From Tigriopus japonicus (lineage: Eukaryota > Arthropoda > Copepoda > Harpacticoida > Harpacticidae): a DNA stretch of 64,000 bases. A program made the position numbers and the translations under genes. Positions 1 through 14,900 of this stretch are shown here, piece after piece. Numbering within the stretch: the first letter of the stretch is position 1; every line of letters starts with the position of its first letter. The stretch spans positions 7,442,250-7,506,249 of the forward strand of contig CM021323.1 in assembly GCA_010645155.1 (NCBI GenBank). Direction: 5' to 3'. The notes beneath the pieces are model-generated. The model had not been told where the DNA came from and ran no database searches. It saw only the letters and a list, made by a program, of their open reading frames with translations.

Positions 1-2689
1 GTCACGGATAATGAACCTCTCTCTACCTCTCACAGTATCTTGATCCCTGATCCAGTCAAAAACAGAGCTCATTGCTTGTTGTTCCATGGCAGAAACATTG
101 AGTCATGAGCGAAAAAGTGACCTTGAAGCGTGTTTGTCGCAATTGGCATGACTTGAATCCAGTTGGCTAAACCCTGAGCTTAGAGCTATAACTCCGAGGT
201 ATTTGCCGAACATGCACCAATTGTCAGCCTCGCCCTCATTTAGGGGAGGAAATTAATCAGACCAAAGCCCTAACAAGCTCCGAAAAGGATTCTGCCACTC
301 GTTGGTGCCTCTTTCTCTTATTCTTAGAAAGCTAAAGGAGCCAAAGATTCCGGGATTTGGCCCAAGATCAATACTGCATTAGAGAACAGAGAAGAGCTTC
401 TCTCTATTCATGCCTCTAAGAGAGAGGTTATGCAATGCTTAGAAAGACGAAATAGAGAGGGAGGGTGAGCCAATGTTGTTCCACAAAGAAGAGAAGATCA
501 TGCCGCAATTCTTAACTACCTCCAATACTCTTGACACGGATCAAAGTCAAAGAGAAGCTAGCAGCCTCTTTCCGTCATGTTTGCCAGCTTCCAATTAACT
601 CATAACTAGCTGTAACATAATGAGAGTGAGTTGCTTTTGGGAGAGGCTGTTGGAAGGCTCACTTGGAACTAGTCTAATCTTCTTCTCTCGATTTGAACCT
701 TGTTCATTGGCTTGAGGATAGAAGCCTCGAGGAGGATGCTTTTTGTTGTTGCAAATATTTGCAATAGTTGCAACTATGTGACCTTCTTCACTGCAACGGA
801 TGCGAAGAAACGGCCCATAATTTAGACCCACTCATCGGATGGCATCTTCCTCATTCCAAAATGCCATTCCAGCCTTATTCTCCTCCGATCAAGCGACCTC
901 TTCCATCACTCTGGCGAGAATCCTTTTTGGACCTAAAAAAGACGAAGAAGACTCCTAATGAAAGTGAACTAAGCAAGGCCACAGATTCATTTGTCTTCTC
1001 ATTGTCAATTTAGCCAGATGAACAATTCCATGTCTGATAAATTGTCTTTTTGCCATTCCACTTCTGAATTGGAGGATCGCTTGGTCCTCCTCGCTTCGTC
1101 CGCTCTTGCTGCTAACAGACTTTTGTTACTCCGTCAGTGGTAATGAATCTCGAGGGTCCCAAAAAGTATCTAATCCACTCTTTTATGGCGGGCCTTTGGC
1201 CGATCCTGGTTCGAGTCCCCCTCGTCCTCCACCCAAAGGAGATTCAGGGTCCTCTTGGGTCCACCATACCACTCCCTCCTTAATATCTGGTGGTCGGAAT
1301 GCATAAAGTAACGGGGCCATGCTAGTTTGCGTTATCATACTATATCTCATTCTTTTTGCCAATGCTTCAGTGAACTGAGTGCCAGATATTCATTGGGTAA
1401 ATGCCGCCATGGATTACTCCAAGCCCTGGATTGACAAAGCCCAAACCCCATTTCCAAGTTGTGCAACTGAGCGTCGGGATTGCAGATCAAGGATTGATCG
1501 GTTTTATGTTCATTTAGGGGTTGGTGATTCGATTCCATCCGAAGCGATGCACTTTTTACAAGGCAGAGTTATCTGGTGGAATTGGACCCAAAAAAACGGG
1601 ACAATTGGGTCTCATGGAACCGAAGGGAAGAACAGAGGCCTCCAAATCCATCCTTGGTTCCACTTTCTCCCTGGCGAGCTGGCACACTAATAGTAAAGGA
1701 TCTTTGTCTCCCCCTCTCTTACTGACTTTTTCGCTTTTTTCGCCCTGCCCTCCCTTGGGACAATGTTTTCATTACCCATGGCCTGGTTCTCATGCGAACA
1801 GCATGGGACTGTTTCCATATGGGATGGAGCTCGGAGCAAAGCATTTGAGGAGAAAAGTCAAGTACCCATTTTCTACAAAGACAGCGGAGTCAACCAAGCA
1901 GGGGGTTCGAGGCTCTCTTTGAATGATTCTCTTGCTTGATCTCTTCTTCTCCTCGTCTTTTTTCCGCCCTCAATCGTTTGAAGCAATTGAGCAATTTGAC
2001 CTAGTGAATTCCAAGGGATTTGTACAACTTGAGCTTTCCATTATTGCTAAACTCTGCGACAAAAGGGGTTCGTAATTGCGTAGGGCAGGATTATCCTTCA
2101 TTCACAACTAGATTTACGTACTCGCACAGGCGACAACGACCAATTCAAGTGAACTTTCCGAATTACCTTGACCTGCTTACACATAAGTCTTCTTCAAGTG
2201 GAGATGGATCTTGCGCCTAAAGACGGCTTTCAGATTGAGGCGATGGATCTGGTCCAACGATCCTTGTCCATCCAGTAAGAATAAGGAAAACCAAGGAGCG
2301 AGCAAGAAGTCACGCTACACAAGTTTTATTTCAACCTCTTGGTGTACGCAGTAAACGCACGTACAAGAATTGAGAGCATGTAGTATGTATGCTATGGCAC
2401 AGAAAGTGAGAGCCAGATGGATCTTGACCCGCACTGTTCCCTCCTTTAGAGTGGTAAAGCTCAAGATTGGATGATATGCTCGTCAAGAGTATTAAGGGCC
2501 ACATCTGCAGACCTTGAGGAGAAGGAAGTAATGTCTTGGTCAGATTCCTGGCCTCTCTGACCTATCAAAGGTGTCGTGATAACTTCAAGTCTGAAGAGAG
2601 TGATTGATGTTCAATCGACCTTCTCGACTTTTCTGTTTTGTCGAAGCACCTCAAACTAAAAGCTTTAAAAAATATTTTGTCTGTTTTAG
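1..2689. other. Upstream region without a resolved gene
   Basis: I found no exon here that I can support. Gene 1's first coding exon begins with a splice acceptor just upstream of its ATG, so at least one 5' non-coding exon of gene 1 should lie in this stretch or further upstream, but I could not place it. A tRNA B-box-like string sits near 1205-1217. Several open frames of 60-130 codons between 1100 and 2220 lack good starts, splice sites or recognisable content. Confidence 0.4.
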
Positions 2690-2901
2690 GTTTCATGATG
2701 AACCCGACCAATCAGACCCAAGGAGGCACCAAGCCTGCCAAGGATAAAAACAGTTCTTTGGGTACCAAGGTGAACAGCAAATCTGCTTCATCACCCGTGA
2801 CCAGTCAATCTTCAGATCATTCCCGAAAACTCCGTGGTCATCTGGAGGTCAAGCACAATCCTCTGAGTCTAAGAAAGACCCGCAATCGATTGCTGAAAAA
2901 G
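2690..2901 (+). CDS. Gene 1, first coding exon (start of PH domain)
   Basis: An acceptor (ctgttttag) ends at 2689, and two consecutive ATG codons follow at 2695 and 2698, so this exon carries a few bases of 5' UTR and the start. I chose 2695 because it is the first in-frame ATG after the acceptor. The 69 codons encode a Ser/Lys-rich leader and then KLRGHLEVKHNPLSLRK, the first strands of the PH domain. The donor AAG|gtgagt at 2902 leaves phase 0, which matches the next exon's TGC. Confidence 0.8.
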
Positions 2902-5900
2902 GTGAGTGAAGCACACGTCAGTTCCAATTTCGCTCAGGTCTTTCAATCCCCTGGGTGTAACCCTAACTGATAGTGATGGGCCTCGATAACGACCTTCAAA
3001 ACTTTCACGGGGAATAATAGCGAGATATGTGTGGACAGGGAACAATGGATTGGTTGCGAATGCAAGAGAATGAATGAATGAATGACCTCCGCCAGGAAAA
3101 GTGTTCCAAAATGGAACAATGGCAGCAGGATTATGGGGTTTTAGGGAGGGCAGAACCTCATGTGGAACGTGTTGGCAGCCATCAAGATGATCTTCAATCA
3201 CCAACCTGGACGGGAACAACTCAGCAGGGTTTCGAATTGTTCCGGAAGTAGCCCCTTTCAGGTTGACTTGTGGAAGCGCTACAACAATACAACAACTACT
3301 ATTTTCCTGTTCCAAAAAGTTTCGTCTTGATGAGCAACAAAGTTGGAACAGTTTGGTAACTCTCGTACGTACCACATTTGCAACTTGGTCATGAACATCA
3401 TGAACGCATCAGACCTTTTTGTGCCTTGTCCATTTTATCAACTCGTTCACCCTCTTTTTTTATTTTGGAACAAAAACAAGTTCGAGGAACAACATGAGAT
3501 GGGACAACAGGGACATTTTCTTTCCTTTCTGTAACTCCAAGTCTGTTTCAAGTGGGTCCAATTGAGCCTCAGCAGGCCCAAAAAAAGCTTATCAAACTAA
3601 ACTGCAGAAGTGTATAAGAAGAGTTTGGTTCCACTTTTTCGGTGATCTCCGGGATGATTTTTATTGGGTTTCGGTTTCACTTTTAAGATCTCTCGTTGTT
3701 GGTGTTCAAGCCCAGAGACCCTATAAAGAGCATGGTTTGCCACGGAGAGGAACGAGCCCCTTGGGACATCCTTCCAATAGCCAAGTGGCAATAGAGTAAC
3801 GTAAGAAGACGGGGACGAAGAAAGTCCCCTTGGTCTTTCCTCAAGATGCCCTAGAGGCCTCTATGTGCTCCCAATATAACGTATCGAAAAGGCTGGCATT
3901 GCCAATAAAAAGCGATACATTGCCAATCGACGATTACTTTTCGCCTCATGATACGAACCAAGCAAGCAAGCAACCAGCGACTCTTGAGGCACATTTTGGC
4001 GGCGCCCTCAATGGAGTGTTTGATTGTTATGAGTGCTCTTAAACAAACCATGAAACAGGTTATGAGGACGTTTCATAACAAGCACCTGCTTGAAAATGTT
4101 TTCAGCGAAATGAGAACATCAATTCACTTTTCATGGTTGCAATTTCAAACAAACGTATGTTCTGCCTTCTTCAAGGAACGCTTCAAGCATTCACTGGGAG
4201 TATTTCGTTTATGACAATGAAGTCTTTGTTTGTTAGAATTTTCATTCAGATATCTGCAAAGAATTGTGAAACGTTTAAGGGCAAGTTTTACAACTAAGCA
4301 ATATCGAAATAAGCCACTCTCCCAAAGCTCAATTCCTACTAAGAATACACGAGTTAACCCTCTTCTGCTAATTGTTTTATCACAAAAAGGCGCCCTCCTT
4401 TATTCCATGCTCTCCTTAGTACATCAGTTTGGGAATGCTTAACTTTTCAATCCAAACGAGATCTCATTTCTAAAAGAATGCAATTGATTTGATCCCCCGG
4501 AAAACCAAAATTTTCATCATTAGTCTCCCACTCCTGGACGTTCAGTGCTTCTGGACTAAAAAATATACAACCATGTACACAGACTGTGATGAACAGAATA
4601 GGATTTTTTTAAAGTGTGGGCTTTCAATCACATTAAGAACATTTTCCCTAAACAATAAGTTTACATCACGATTGCTCAAGGTCATTTTTTTGGATGGAAA
4701 AAGAATCTGAACTTTCTCTTGTCAATAAAGTCTGAGTAGGTTTCCTTGAACAATTTTTACCACATGACGTGGGCGAGTTGTATTCGGCTTTTCAAGTGAT
4801 TACTTTAGAAAGAACCACCTTATCTTTATTTCCTTCCCCTCGCCTCCAAACCCCAAGCTCCAAAGCAATTAGCATATGAATTCGATTTCCCTGAACCATG
4901 GCATTCACCAAACTAACCTGATTGCTTCTTTGCCAACCATCTTCTTCTTATTCTTAACCAAATACATTCCAAGTAGACCATTGTAAAAGACGGAGGGTGG
5001 GGTTGGAAATTCATTGAAATTTGAAAAGTAGGTTTTGTCAAATCTTGAGGTGAACAAAAAGTTGTGACATTAAAGGTATAGAGAAGGACTTGCGAATGTC
5101 TTCTTCTTTGATTTCTCTTGTGGCCGCCCAAACAGGGAGTCGGAAAGTCTTCTTCGAATTCCCAACGAACGTTACCCTGGCCACTAGTCGATTTAAGTCA
5201 CCCCATGTCGATGCTATATTCTTGGGGGGTCTAAAGTTTGGTTAAGCAATGATTCTATGGGAAAGTGGAAAAGTTTTTTTTATCAGCATTGAAAGTCAAG
5301 TGAGAGTCGTCGAGTATTAAGGCTTAAGACGACGTCGCTGCCAACGACGACAAAGCTCGTTTTGGAGAGGGTGACTTGGATCTCCAGGGGAAAAGTATTG
5401 AAGAAGAATGGAACCGTGGTGGAAATAAGTTCCAAGTGCCCAGGCACTTTTAAGTTCGGACCCAATTTGTTATCGCACTTCTAAGCGGGCTCAATTCACG
5501 ACTCGTAGGAACGAATCGGACACACTTCTGTGCACTTTTGTCATTCTCATTCCTCAGAATGGACCAACCTTCTATTCCGGTACAAGTTCCAATCAAAAGT
5601 TCAAACTAGCGCAAAAACAAATAGTTACCTTCCAACGTAAGGTCGTTGTCGGTCTAGTAGGCATTTTGAAAAAGTAGACTTTTTCCCCAGAACCAAGTTC
5701 TGTCATATTTGCTACTCATTCTTTGGACCACACCAACCATCAAGGCAAAAAGAAGGATGAAGGAGTGAAGGAAAGGAGGCCTTTGGTGGACGCCAAATCC
5801 CCTTCGGAGTTGGAAAGGCATCCGGAACCATTTTCATCCCTACAACGGATGGTGGGCTACAACCCACCAACCAACTTATCATGCGAGAAAAGTTGAGGAA

Positions 5901-8900
5901 ATGGGTATAACCTACTTCTTTTTGAAAGTCAATACCATTTCACCATCCACTACAACAGAGGGATCTGAACTGCACAAAGAAGACACCGAAAGGGGGACGG
6001 AAATAAGAGGTATGAAGCGACAGATAGCCGACCAAACACTTGGCTTTCCACTTCAATATTTAGGCTCCAAGAGAGTCTAGAGATCCACATGAAGGGTGTG
6101 ATCAATCAAGTATTTGTGTCAAATAAAAAGAACGGATGTCTCCCCCTTTGAAATGGTGCAATCAACCATTTTGGTAGGTCTGGGCAAGGTAGAAAGCTAC
6201 GAGTGGTTTGCAAATGTTACGTGGACAACTTAAGATAAGAAAGTTTTCGAATATCGGTCGAAAAATTTATTGAACTTTATCTATCTTTGAATTATGATTC
6301 GATTTGGGAGTTTCTTCAGGTTCAAAATTTTTTGTGGGGGTCAGTCCTTTGACTCCATTTGGATAGTCTAAATTCTGGATGTACCTTCCCTTTCTTTTCT
6401 TCTTTAGCGACGAATATAAAGACTAATTCTAAAAAAGTGGTTTTTGGAACAGAACTTCGCCCAGACTTAATTTTCATAACTATTTTGAAAACGTTTATAC
6501 ACACATCAGAACATGTTTTTTTCAATACTAAAGCAACATGACTATAATATAAGAAGCTGAATTCTAAAAATGCTTATTCGTATTTTGCTTTAACCCGAAA
6601 TCAAGAAAATATGTCCTTGTACATGGCTTTTGTCTTAACATCAGCAAAAGCCAATATAGTTTTTTTGGAAAATATTAAAATAATTAATATCTTACAAAAA
6701 CTTGCACAATCCAAACAACAATTCCATGCAGTACTCTAATCTTGAAGCTCTTGAATTTTGAGGCTATTGACTACTTTCATTACGTTGAAAGAAGATATGA
6801 GCTCTCATGATTGGTATAGCTCTCTACATTTTATGACTCATGTCCTTGGTTTGGTGCTCCCGTGTTGAAAGTGTGTTCCACTTTATGAGTCTAGGCCCCC
6901 ACTTTTGAATTTACTTGATGCATGAACAGCAATAAAGAAACTTCAAACAGCCAAGCAACACCATCTGTAAATACTGCTTCCAAAAGTATTATCTACCTCA
7001 CTCGACCGTAACTGCCTCCATTTTTTAGTCTGATGCCTCCAACAACTAACCAACACAAAAAGTGTTGGCTTCATTTTGAAAGTGGAAGAAAACGGGGTTT
7101 TACGAAGAGCTCTTTTGTCTTAAGCGAAATGGTGCCTCAAGCCAAATATGACATGAATGTTGGTACTTGGGCATAACTTCAGAAATGAAAGAACGAATAA
7201 GATGGCTTCTCAGCCAAAATGTAGCTACTACTGTTCTACTGTCAATTGGGCTTTGTTCTTTTGCGTTTTCTCCGACTTTCCCAAAAACCGTGAACAAAAG
7301 TTGAGGTCAAAGCCCAGATTTCGCTGGCCTAAATATTTGCCTTCAAAACTTGATGAGAAAACTTTTCGAGAGAGGGTTAAACATATGAGCAGACACACAC
7401 ACACCAAAATGGGAAAGAGTCCTAGTGGTTCCACTTCGTTTTGGGCTGGATCTCCACGGTAAATGAACCAACCTCGGTCTTTTGAACAATAATGGTTGCA
7501 TTACCATAAAAGTTGTCGTCTCTTCAAGTGGAGATAAATCAAGATGGAAGTTGTCATTCCCAGTTATGTTTGTGATGTCTGCGCCCCTGAGACGTACCCT
7601 TCCAAAAGAAAGAATCCTCTTAAGCGCCAACTTACACTCCGAGTATAGAAACTAGATCGATCACTGAAGCATCGAGATTATCATAAATGCTCCTACCGTC
7701 AATCCCACGGGATCACAAACCAAAGTTCTCATGGTTGGAGGTTGGATAACAGCCAAATAATCTAGAGAAAAAGTGCATTAAAGGGGTTTCTAATATTAAG
7801 GATCACATCAACTGACGGTAGGATAGAACTGGTGGCGAATCCAGACAAAGGTGTTTGGAACTCGTGAGATAAGAGGGAGAGAAAGTTGCTCCGTTGAGAT
7901 GTGCTGTCATCAAGATGGGGGTGGGTGGGTTGGTTCCTTGGGTGAAAGGGATCTTTGCCGTGAGCTCTTCCAAGTTTTGTAGGGAATGAGAAAACGAACG
8001 ATATCCCCATTTCAGGAATTGATTTCTTGGCCTGTCACCGAGGTCTTTTTGGGAGTCTGGAAGTAAGAGACAATTTCGCTTGCGAAATGACTCATACTGT
8101 CATTGGTTTATGGACCACTTCTTGATGATGCGCGATTGTGAAACTTTTGGATTGTTTTGGCAAATCTCTCACTCATCTCAACTTTCAAAAGTTGGCATTG
8201 AAGGGAAGAGGAGAGTCCTATTACTTTCGCCTTTCCTTTTATTACCTCACATCCACTGTCTAAAAACTCTTCAGAAGATAGATACCAACCAATCAAGCTA
8301 ATGGCTTCTCAATTCAAAATGAGGTTCGAGCTTTTCATATTTTTGTCGATCCTCAGGCACGAAATGGTAAAACAATTCGAAGCTCAACTTCTTAAGAGTA
8401 CAAAAACTTGAGTGTAAATTTCTCGGCAAAAATTGTCAGCACCTCATTTTTCCAAGTGTTGAGCTGAGTTTGCACACATTGTCCTGTAAAGTTGAGACAG
8501 GCATTCGTGTTGAGTCGAGAGTTTGGCAAAAGTTATCAAAGAGCCCAGTTCATTTGGGAATGGACTTTGTAGAACAATTCTCACCTTTCAAAGGAGCCTT
8601 GGAAGATGATACAAAACGTTGCTCTTCCTTTTGCTTGGCTAACATCCGTGGTCCAATTTCTAAATGGAACACAAGGAATGAATGTACCTCGCTCTGTGTT
8701 TTTAGATTAAATAACCGAGACATGATTCATTAGTTCCAGTCGCTTGTTTTTGTGGGATCTATTCTCCGCCAGGATCATTACCCATGAAGTACCCAACCAA
8801 ACTCAGTGAAACCCTATCTCAGTCAGAATGAGACCATGAAAGTCAATAGCAAAAGGACTTGTTACGTACTACGTTCGTAGCCACGAAACCCCCCCCAAAA

Positions 8901-11900
8901 GCTCCGGAAGTAATCCCAGCGATTGGGGGCACAATTTGCCATATCTGTTCCAGGACAAAGAGGGGAACATCCAAGTTCAAAGCCTTTCCTCTCCCCTTAA
9001 CCTCACCAATCCATCGGAGTTTAGGTGGAAAAACACACAAATTGGAATGGAATGACCTAATTAGGTTATCTTTGCGCACTTACGTTCTCACAGATTTGAA
9101 CTGTTGCTAGATCCTGAGGGGCCTCTTTGGCACGGTTGACATTTACAAATGAAGTCACACTTTGGCCGTTTTCCAAAGCCGTTAATCAGTGTTGGCTGAT
9201 CTTGAGAAGAATTGAAATTGATTGGCAATCTACGGAGAATTCCAATTAGTCTACGTCCAAGTTCAAGCACCGCCAATGCGATTGATCAATCTGTATCCGA
9301 GCAAGATCTTTTCATATGAATGAACCAAACGATTGACCACAAGCTTTGCATCATGCTTCGATGAGTATACCAACGGAATCTTAAAATCTCAAGGTATCCA
9401 TTTCATCTTTGCAGTGCTGGCATCGCCAATGGGTGGTTCTGGATTTTGTGGACACTCTCATGTCCGATTCACCGGCTCTCATTGCACGTGTCTACGGAAG
9501 TCATCTCCATGAAGATCGATCCCTACCCATTACCACGGTCACCCTGACGGATGTGCATGCCCTTCATCGGGCTCAATCAAGGTAAGCTACATGGGACTAG
9601 CATTATTGCGTGCCAAAGAGACATATCTATGATCCTTCAAACTGGTATTTTACTGAATGAGTTGGGGGTCGCCGTTTTGCCTAAGGAGCCATGGAGCCAT
9701 TATAATGGCTTGTGCAGCAGGTGGCTTCGAGCATGTTTGACCAATCTTCATCAAGAGGTAATTAAGCACGAACCCAACGTGCTTTTGTGGGTTACCTACA
9801 GACCTAAGTGATGCTTCATTAGAGCCATTCCCAAGACATTCGAGATGCCGAGATAGACAGAAACTGGGATCTTGATCTTGACCTTGGATTTGATCGACAT
9901 CGCTTCCAACGGTTTGAAGCAAGAGAATTCCTTTTTTTCTTTTCCCTGTCTCTAGTCTCGCTCGCTCTTTTTGGTGTTCAATCAAGGCTCCTTTGAATTT
10001 GAGCCTTGACAGTGTGGCCTCGTTTTCCCGGACGTCCGTATGTGTTCCATTAGTTCCACTTTTGATTCAATCCTTGCCTTTTCAGATCTCATCCATTTGC
10101 CTTTTCAATTGACGGGAGCACTCAATGTCTTGTGCTTTCGGGAAACTCCGAGACGGAAACTCAACAATGGATGAAACACATACGAGACCTACTTTGGCCA
10201 AGGTCATCCCCATCCTCGCTTTGGACCAAACCCGGTAAGGCGTGTATGAATGGAGAGTAGGAACAAATTACTCTTGGTTAACTACTAGTGTTGATTTGTG
10301 ATCCAAATGAGTCGTCAATACGTATATGGGACTCTCTGGCTTACCTTTTGCACGGAATTCTAGACCAAGCGGACCTGAGCTTGCATTCCTCGAAGATGGA
10401 TGGTCAGAGAAACAGAATCGCACCCATCTCTCACCCCTTTTTGTCTGCACATAAATACATCAACAAAATTGGTCACGTTCTGACATTTTGAAAGCCAGCA
10501 TTTTCTCCTCATAAACACTTGTGCCCAATGTGCATCCAATTCAAGGCATTTTTCAATCTCAAATGGAAACGGGTTCCCGTAGATCACCCAATCGAGTTTG
10601 TCGAGCAATAGCATGAGATCTGATCAGAATGACGATAAACATTGATAGATATACTGCTTATACTCACAAGATTTGGGTTGGTTGGCAGCCAGGCTGATTG
10701 TGATGGCCACTGAGACAATTCTGAAGGATCCCAAGATCATTTGGGAAAGAGAAAAGATACTTTGAAGAAGAATATTGTTTTTGGCAGTGTGCTCAGAGGA
10801 GCCCGAAATGTAAGGGGTTCAGTGGTCCAAAAATATATGACCCAATAAAGATCTTGGAGATTTTGTGACGGGTCACCCCGATAACGCTGGATGAGCCTCC
10901 AGCCACACTTGATGAGGTCATCTTTGATGCAAAGGCCATCCAAAAAAACTGGGATGGACGGATAGCCACATTCTTCATCTCTCGCCCATCTTTTTCCCCC
11001 GGTATTCGGAACAAGAGGGTTTTGATATTGGACACCGCAACATCAAAGGCCAGGAAAAATGTCCTTTCCCCTAAAGTAATTGTCATCACCACCGCTCTCT
11101 TGTATGGAAGGACAAGGGATATTTGGTAGAGTTAAAGGATTTGGGGGACGAAATGGGCCCCCTTCCCAAATGTCACGTGACTACCCAATTTGAGTATGAA
11201 CCTACATTTTGGTGCCTTATTTCTCTTGGCATCCTAATAAGCAAAGCGAAAATAGCGCGCATAGTAGTGCCACCAGGGAAGTGAAAACCCTTTCCATTGG
11301 AACAAATGAGCACACATGCTACACCCTGAAGTTCTGTCTAATAAAAACCCTTATATTATTCGCCTTTAAGCTAGGATGAGGGCAGATGCCTACCTAAATG
11401 GAATATGGCTGGTGTAAATCCCAAAGGCCTAACTATCCAATTTGGAACAGGGTGTTTCTTGATTATGTTGTCAAAAGCAAGGTGTTCACTTTTTTCTTCA
11501 AAATTTTATATCGTGTTTCAATTGAGAAGTGAAATTTCTGGCCGAATACCATACGTTAAAGACAATCAATTACCTCTTTGCCTCTATTGCTCCTATTTCA
11601 CCAATGAAAATTCATTCATCGACGACGTCACTGCGTTGGTTTTCCCAATAGCACGAATTTATGGGATAAACCGAAGCTGACGTCAATCATTCATTCTTTA
11701 AGTTAATGCACAAAAAATCACGCAAAGCCTTTCAGCATGAATTTAGCAAAACCCTAAACATCAATCGACATAAATGGCCTTACAACGTTTTGAGTTCACT
11801 AATATTAAATTGTAAATGCACCTAATTTGCCACGTTTTTGCCAAATTAACCTTATTTCCAGTCTATGATTTCAGAAGAGTTCCTTCTCGAGTAAGATGAT

Positions 11901-14900
11901 GAGTACGCTCCTCTAAAACTTATTGAAACTTTCAGACACCCAGTTAGAAGAACAACAAGTTCGAGCTCGGCTGTTGAGGAGAACATAAAACAATCTGTTG
12001 TTCTTTCCTCGACTATTTGTTGAGGAACAGCACAACATCTTGAGTAGCAAAAACTCTTCCAATGATTTGTGGCCTAACTCGCCCACCACCCTGCATTAGT
12101 TTCCCGTCTCAAAAAATAATGTACTTTCTTACATGGGTAGGTCCTTTTGTCTAGCGACACTTTTATAGTTTACTAACGTAAAATAGCATGTGTTTTCGCG
12201 GTCATATTACACTTTTTAACAAGATAATTTGTCTGATTAGCATCATAGCACTAAGGCAAGTCAGTTGTTTTCGTCGTGAGCATACATAGAAAAGCCAGTC
12301 TTACACGCCCCATTACATGAATTTCCCCAGTTTTTCGCCCCAAGGCAAATGAGTCGCTAGTTTGGCTTTGATGGGAGGGGGAAGTATAAATGACGGAAGA
12401 ATTCCCTCTCTTCACCGAATAAGAGAAAACAACAGCAAAAACGCAGCTTGTTCTTTCGTCAAGCAGTCAACGATGTTTAGAAGGGGGATTTCTCGAGTTC
12501 CAAAGCTCAAAGGGAACCAAGCAAAATGAGAGAGGGTGGACTTAATTAATCTTGAGGTGCGTCTCTGGGATGGAAAAAGCGAGCTGAAAGTGTTAATGCC
12601 AAGCCAAGTGGAGGAAAACTATTTTCAAGTCAGTGATAAAGACGCACACATTTCATGGCATGTATCATCGCTCCGGGTTCATTAATTGCAATTAATTCCA
12701 ATGTCATGGGATGTCATGCTGAGATTGAGCCAACAGTATATAGGTAACTAACTACCGATGTAATTGGTCCTCTCATGATTGGAGGGCCAATGAGGATTTC
12801 ATATATGAATATCGTGCTCGAGAAATGGTTTCAATTTCCATGCCAAAGTGCAATTATTCTGTCGGATCGTGTAAGAGATATCCTTGGGTCCCCTCGTTCA
12901 TAACTGACTTTGTACCTGTTGGCACTTAATGGCCAGGGTACGACAACATGCTTTTAATTAGAAGGTGTCAAAACCTCCGAGGATTCATTTTCAATTACCC
13001 ACAGGCACATCGGTCTAAGGGTTACTTACGTGAGCATGAAGTGCCCAGACATCCAATTTGGCCCCTGTTATTAAACCATGCTTCTTTTTCTAAACGAGTC
13101 GAAGATGTATTAAGATTGGCAAACCCCGACTAAAAATACATCAGTATTGGCAAAATCATACCCGGAGCATAACTCAGAATGGCAAGCGAGTGAAAGCAGG
13201 CAGCTCATAAAAATGTTGGCTAATAGATTTTTTGGGTGCCAAGCCAAATCCACCTCGCCAGAAGTGCTCGACCAACTTGGCTATTCTCGTAACTTTTTGG
13301 CCCATAAATAAGAAGGGACGGAAATTGGGAGAAAATGTATAATGTATAAATAGACCGTGGATGCATGCATATATAATAATGCTGCTGCACTTCGAGTTGT
13401 ACTACGTATGTATGATGATGGTAGCANNNNNNNNNNNNNNNNNNNNNNNNNNNNNNNNNNNNNNNNNNNNNNNNNNNNNNNNNNNNNNNNNNNNNNNNNN
13501 NNNNNNNNNNNNNACTGCTCGACCAACTTGGCTATTCTCGTAACTTTTTTGGCCCATAAATAAGAAGGGACGGAAATTGGGAGAAAATGTATAATGTATA
13601 AATAGACCGTGGATGCATGCATGTATAATAATGCTGCTGCACTTCGAGTTGTACTACGTATGTATGATGATGGTAGCAGGAGCATCAAATTTTGCCGAGT
13701 ATTACTGCTTACTCGCAGAGATGATTGTGGATGGCAAATTGTTAATATGACTTGTACGACTCTCATGAGGGAACGATTTGCCATCTCGCTCGGATGTGAA
13801 ATATTGTTCCCTAAATGACTTCTTCTGCTTTTGCCTCTACCCATCCAGTCGTCGTCGTCGTCATCGTAATGGTCATGACCCCACTAAGTCTCGATGCTCA
13901 TAAATATCTTGGATATGCATACCGAAGATAAATTCATTCTGTGAAAACTCGTTTCGAGCTTCAGCAGAAATCAACTAACCAATCTCTGAGTTGGTTGATT
14001 GGTTGGTTGGAAATGCAATCAACAATGAACCACTGACGAAGAAGTCGCAAAAACTTTACGATGTCAGTATGACTGACTTCGGAAGCTGTTCTCATAGATT
14101 CTCTTTGATGCAGAGAAAGTAAGTCTGAGAGGCGAATCAGGGACAACTGCAATTGATGTCAAATGCCTCGTGAATATCAATGGCTTGAGCGGGTGCCAAG
14201 AATAAACAACGATCCCAATTTTCACCCTACTGCTCTTCCTGCTTTTTGTTTCAACACACGAACCCCGAAATGTGCGCAAGAGAAAGGCTCATCTTCTTTG
14301 AGGTCGTAAAATTCTGCTTTCTCCATAAGTAGAACGCTCTGCCAGAGGGTCTTATTATGAAATTATCCCAATTATGGACACATTATAAAGATGAGATTCT
14401 AGCATGACTCCAGGCCTTTAGAATATTCGAGGTGTTTAGCCAGACAAGAGTCGAGCTTCCAACCGATTTTTCCCTCTTCAACCCCGTCATTTTGGCAGCA
14501 CTCGCTTCCTTCGTCTGTTGGCACGAGCTCAGTTGTCATAAATGTCCTGGGGTCAAACACATTGTCATGCATCCTGATGATAGCAAACACAGAACATGAA
14601 CGAGATAAGCAATCTGATGTAAAGTGGCTAGCTTAACCGACTCTTGGCATGCATACATACCTTAAACCTAGATCTGAACTGAACTACTGGTCCTTCGTTC
14701 GTTCCGTTGAAATGAAGCGGTAATTCGGAGGGCTTGGAAATCGACGGGCCAATTGACACATTTACTAATGCGGTCGTTAGCGGTCTCTCTGATCCCGTTT
14801 CGTTTTGTCAATACACAGTCTCTGTTTGACTTAATGTCTTGTGATTTCTCTTTCTGACATGAGAGACTCGGATTTCACCATGTTTTTGTGGTGTTCTCCA

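Noticed and set aside
1379..1922. Overlapping plus-strand frames of 103 and 133 codons
   Set aside because: No supported start, splice sites or recognisable protein content.
9080..9175. Minus-strand reading ALENGQSVTSF...VQICEN ending at a strong donor (GAAC|gtaagt)
   Set aside because: An in-frame stop lies just upstream and there is no usable acceptor between the stop and the frame.
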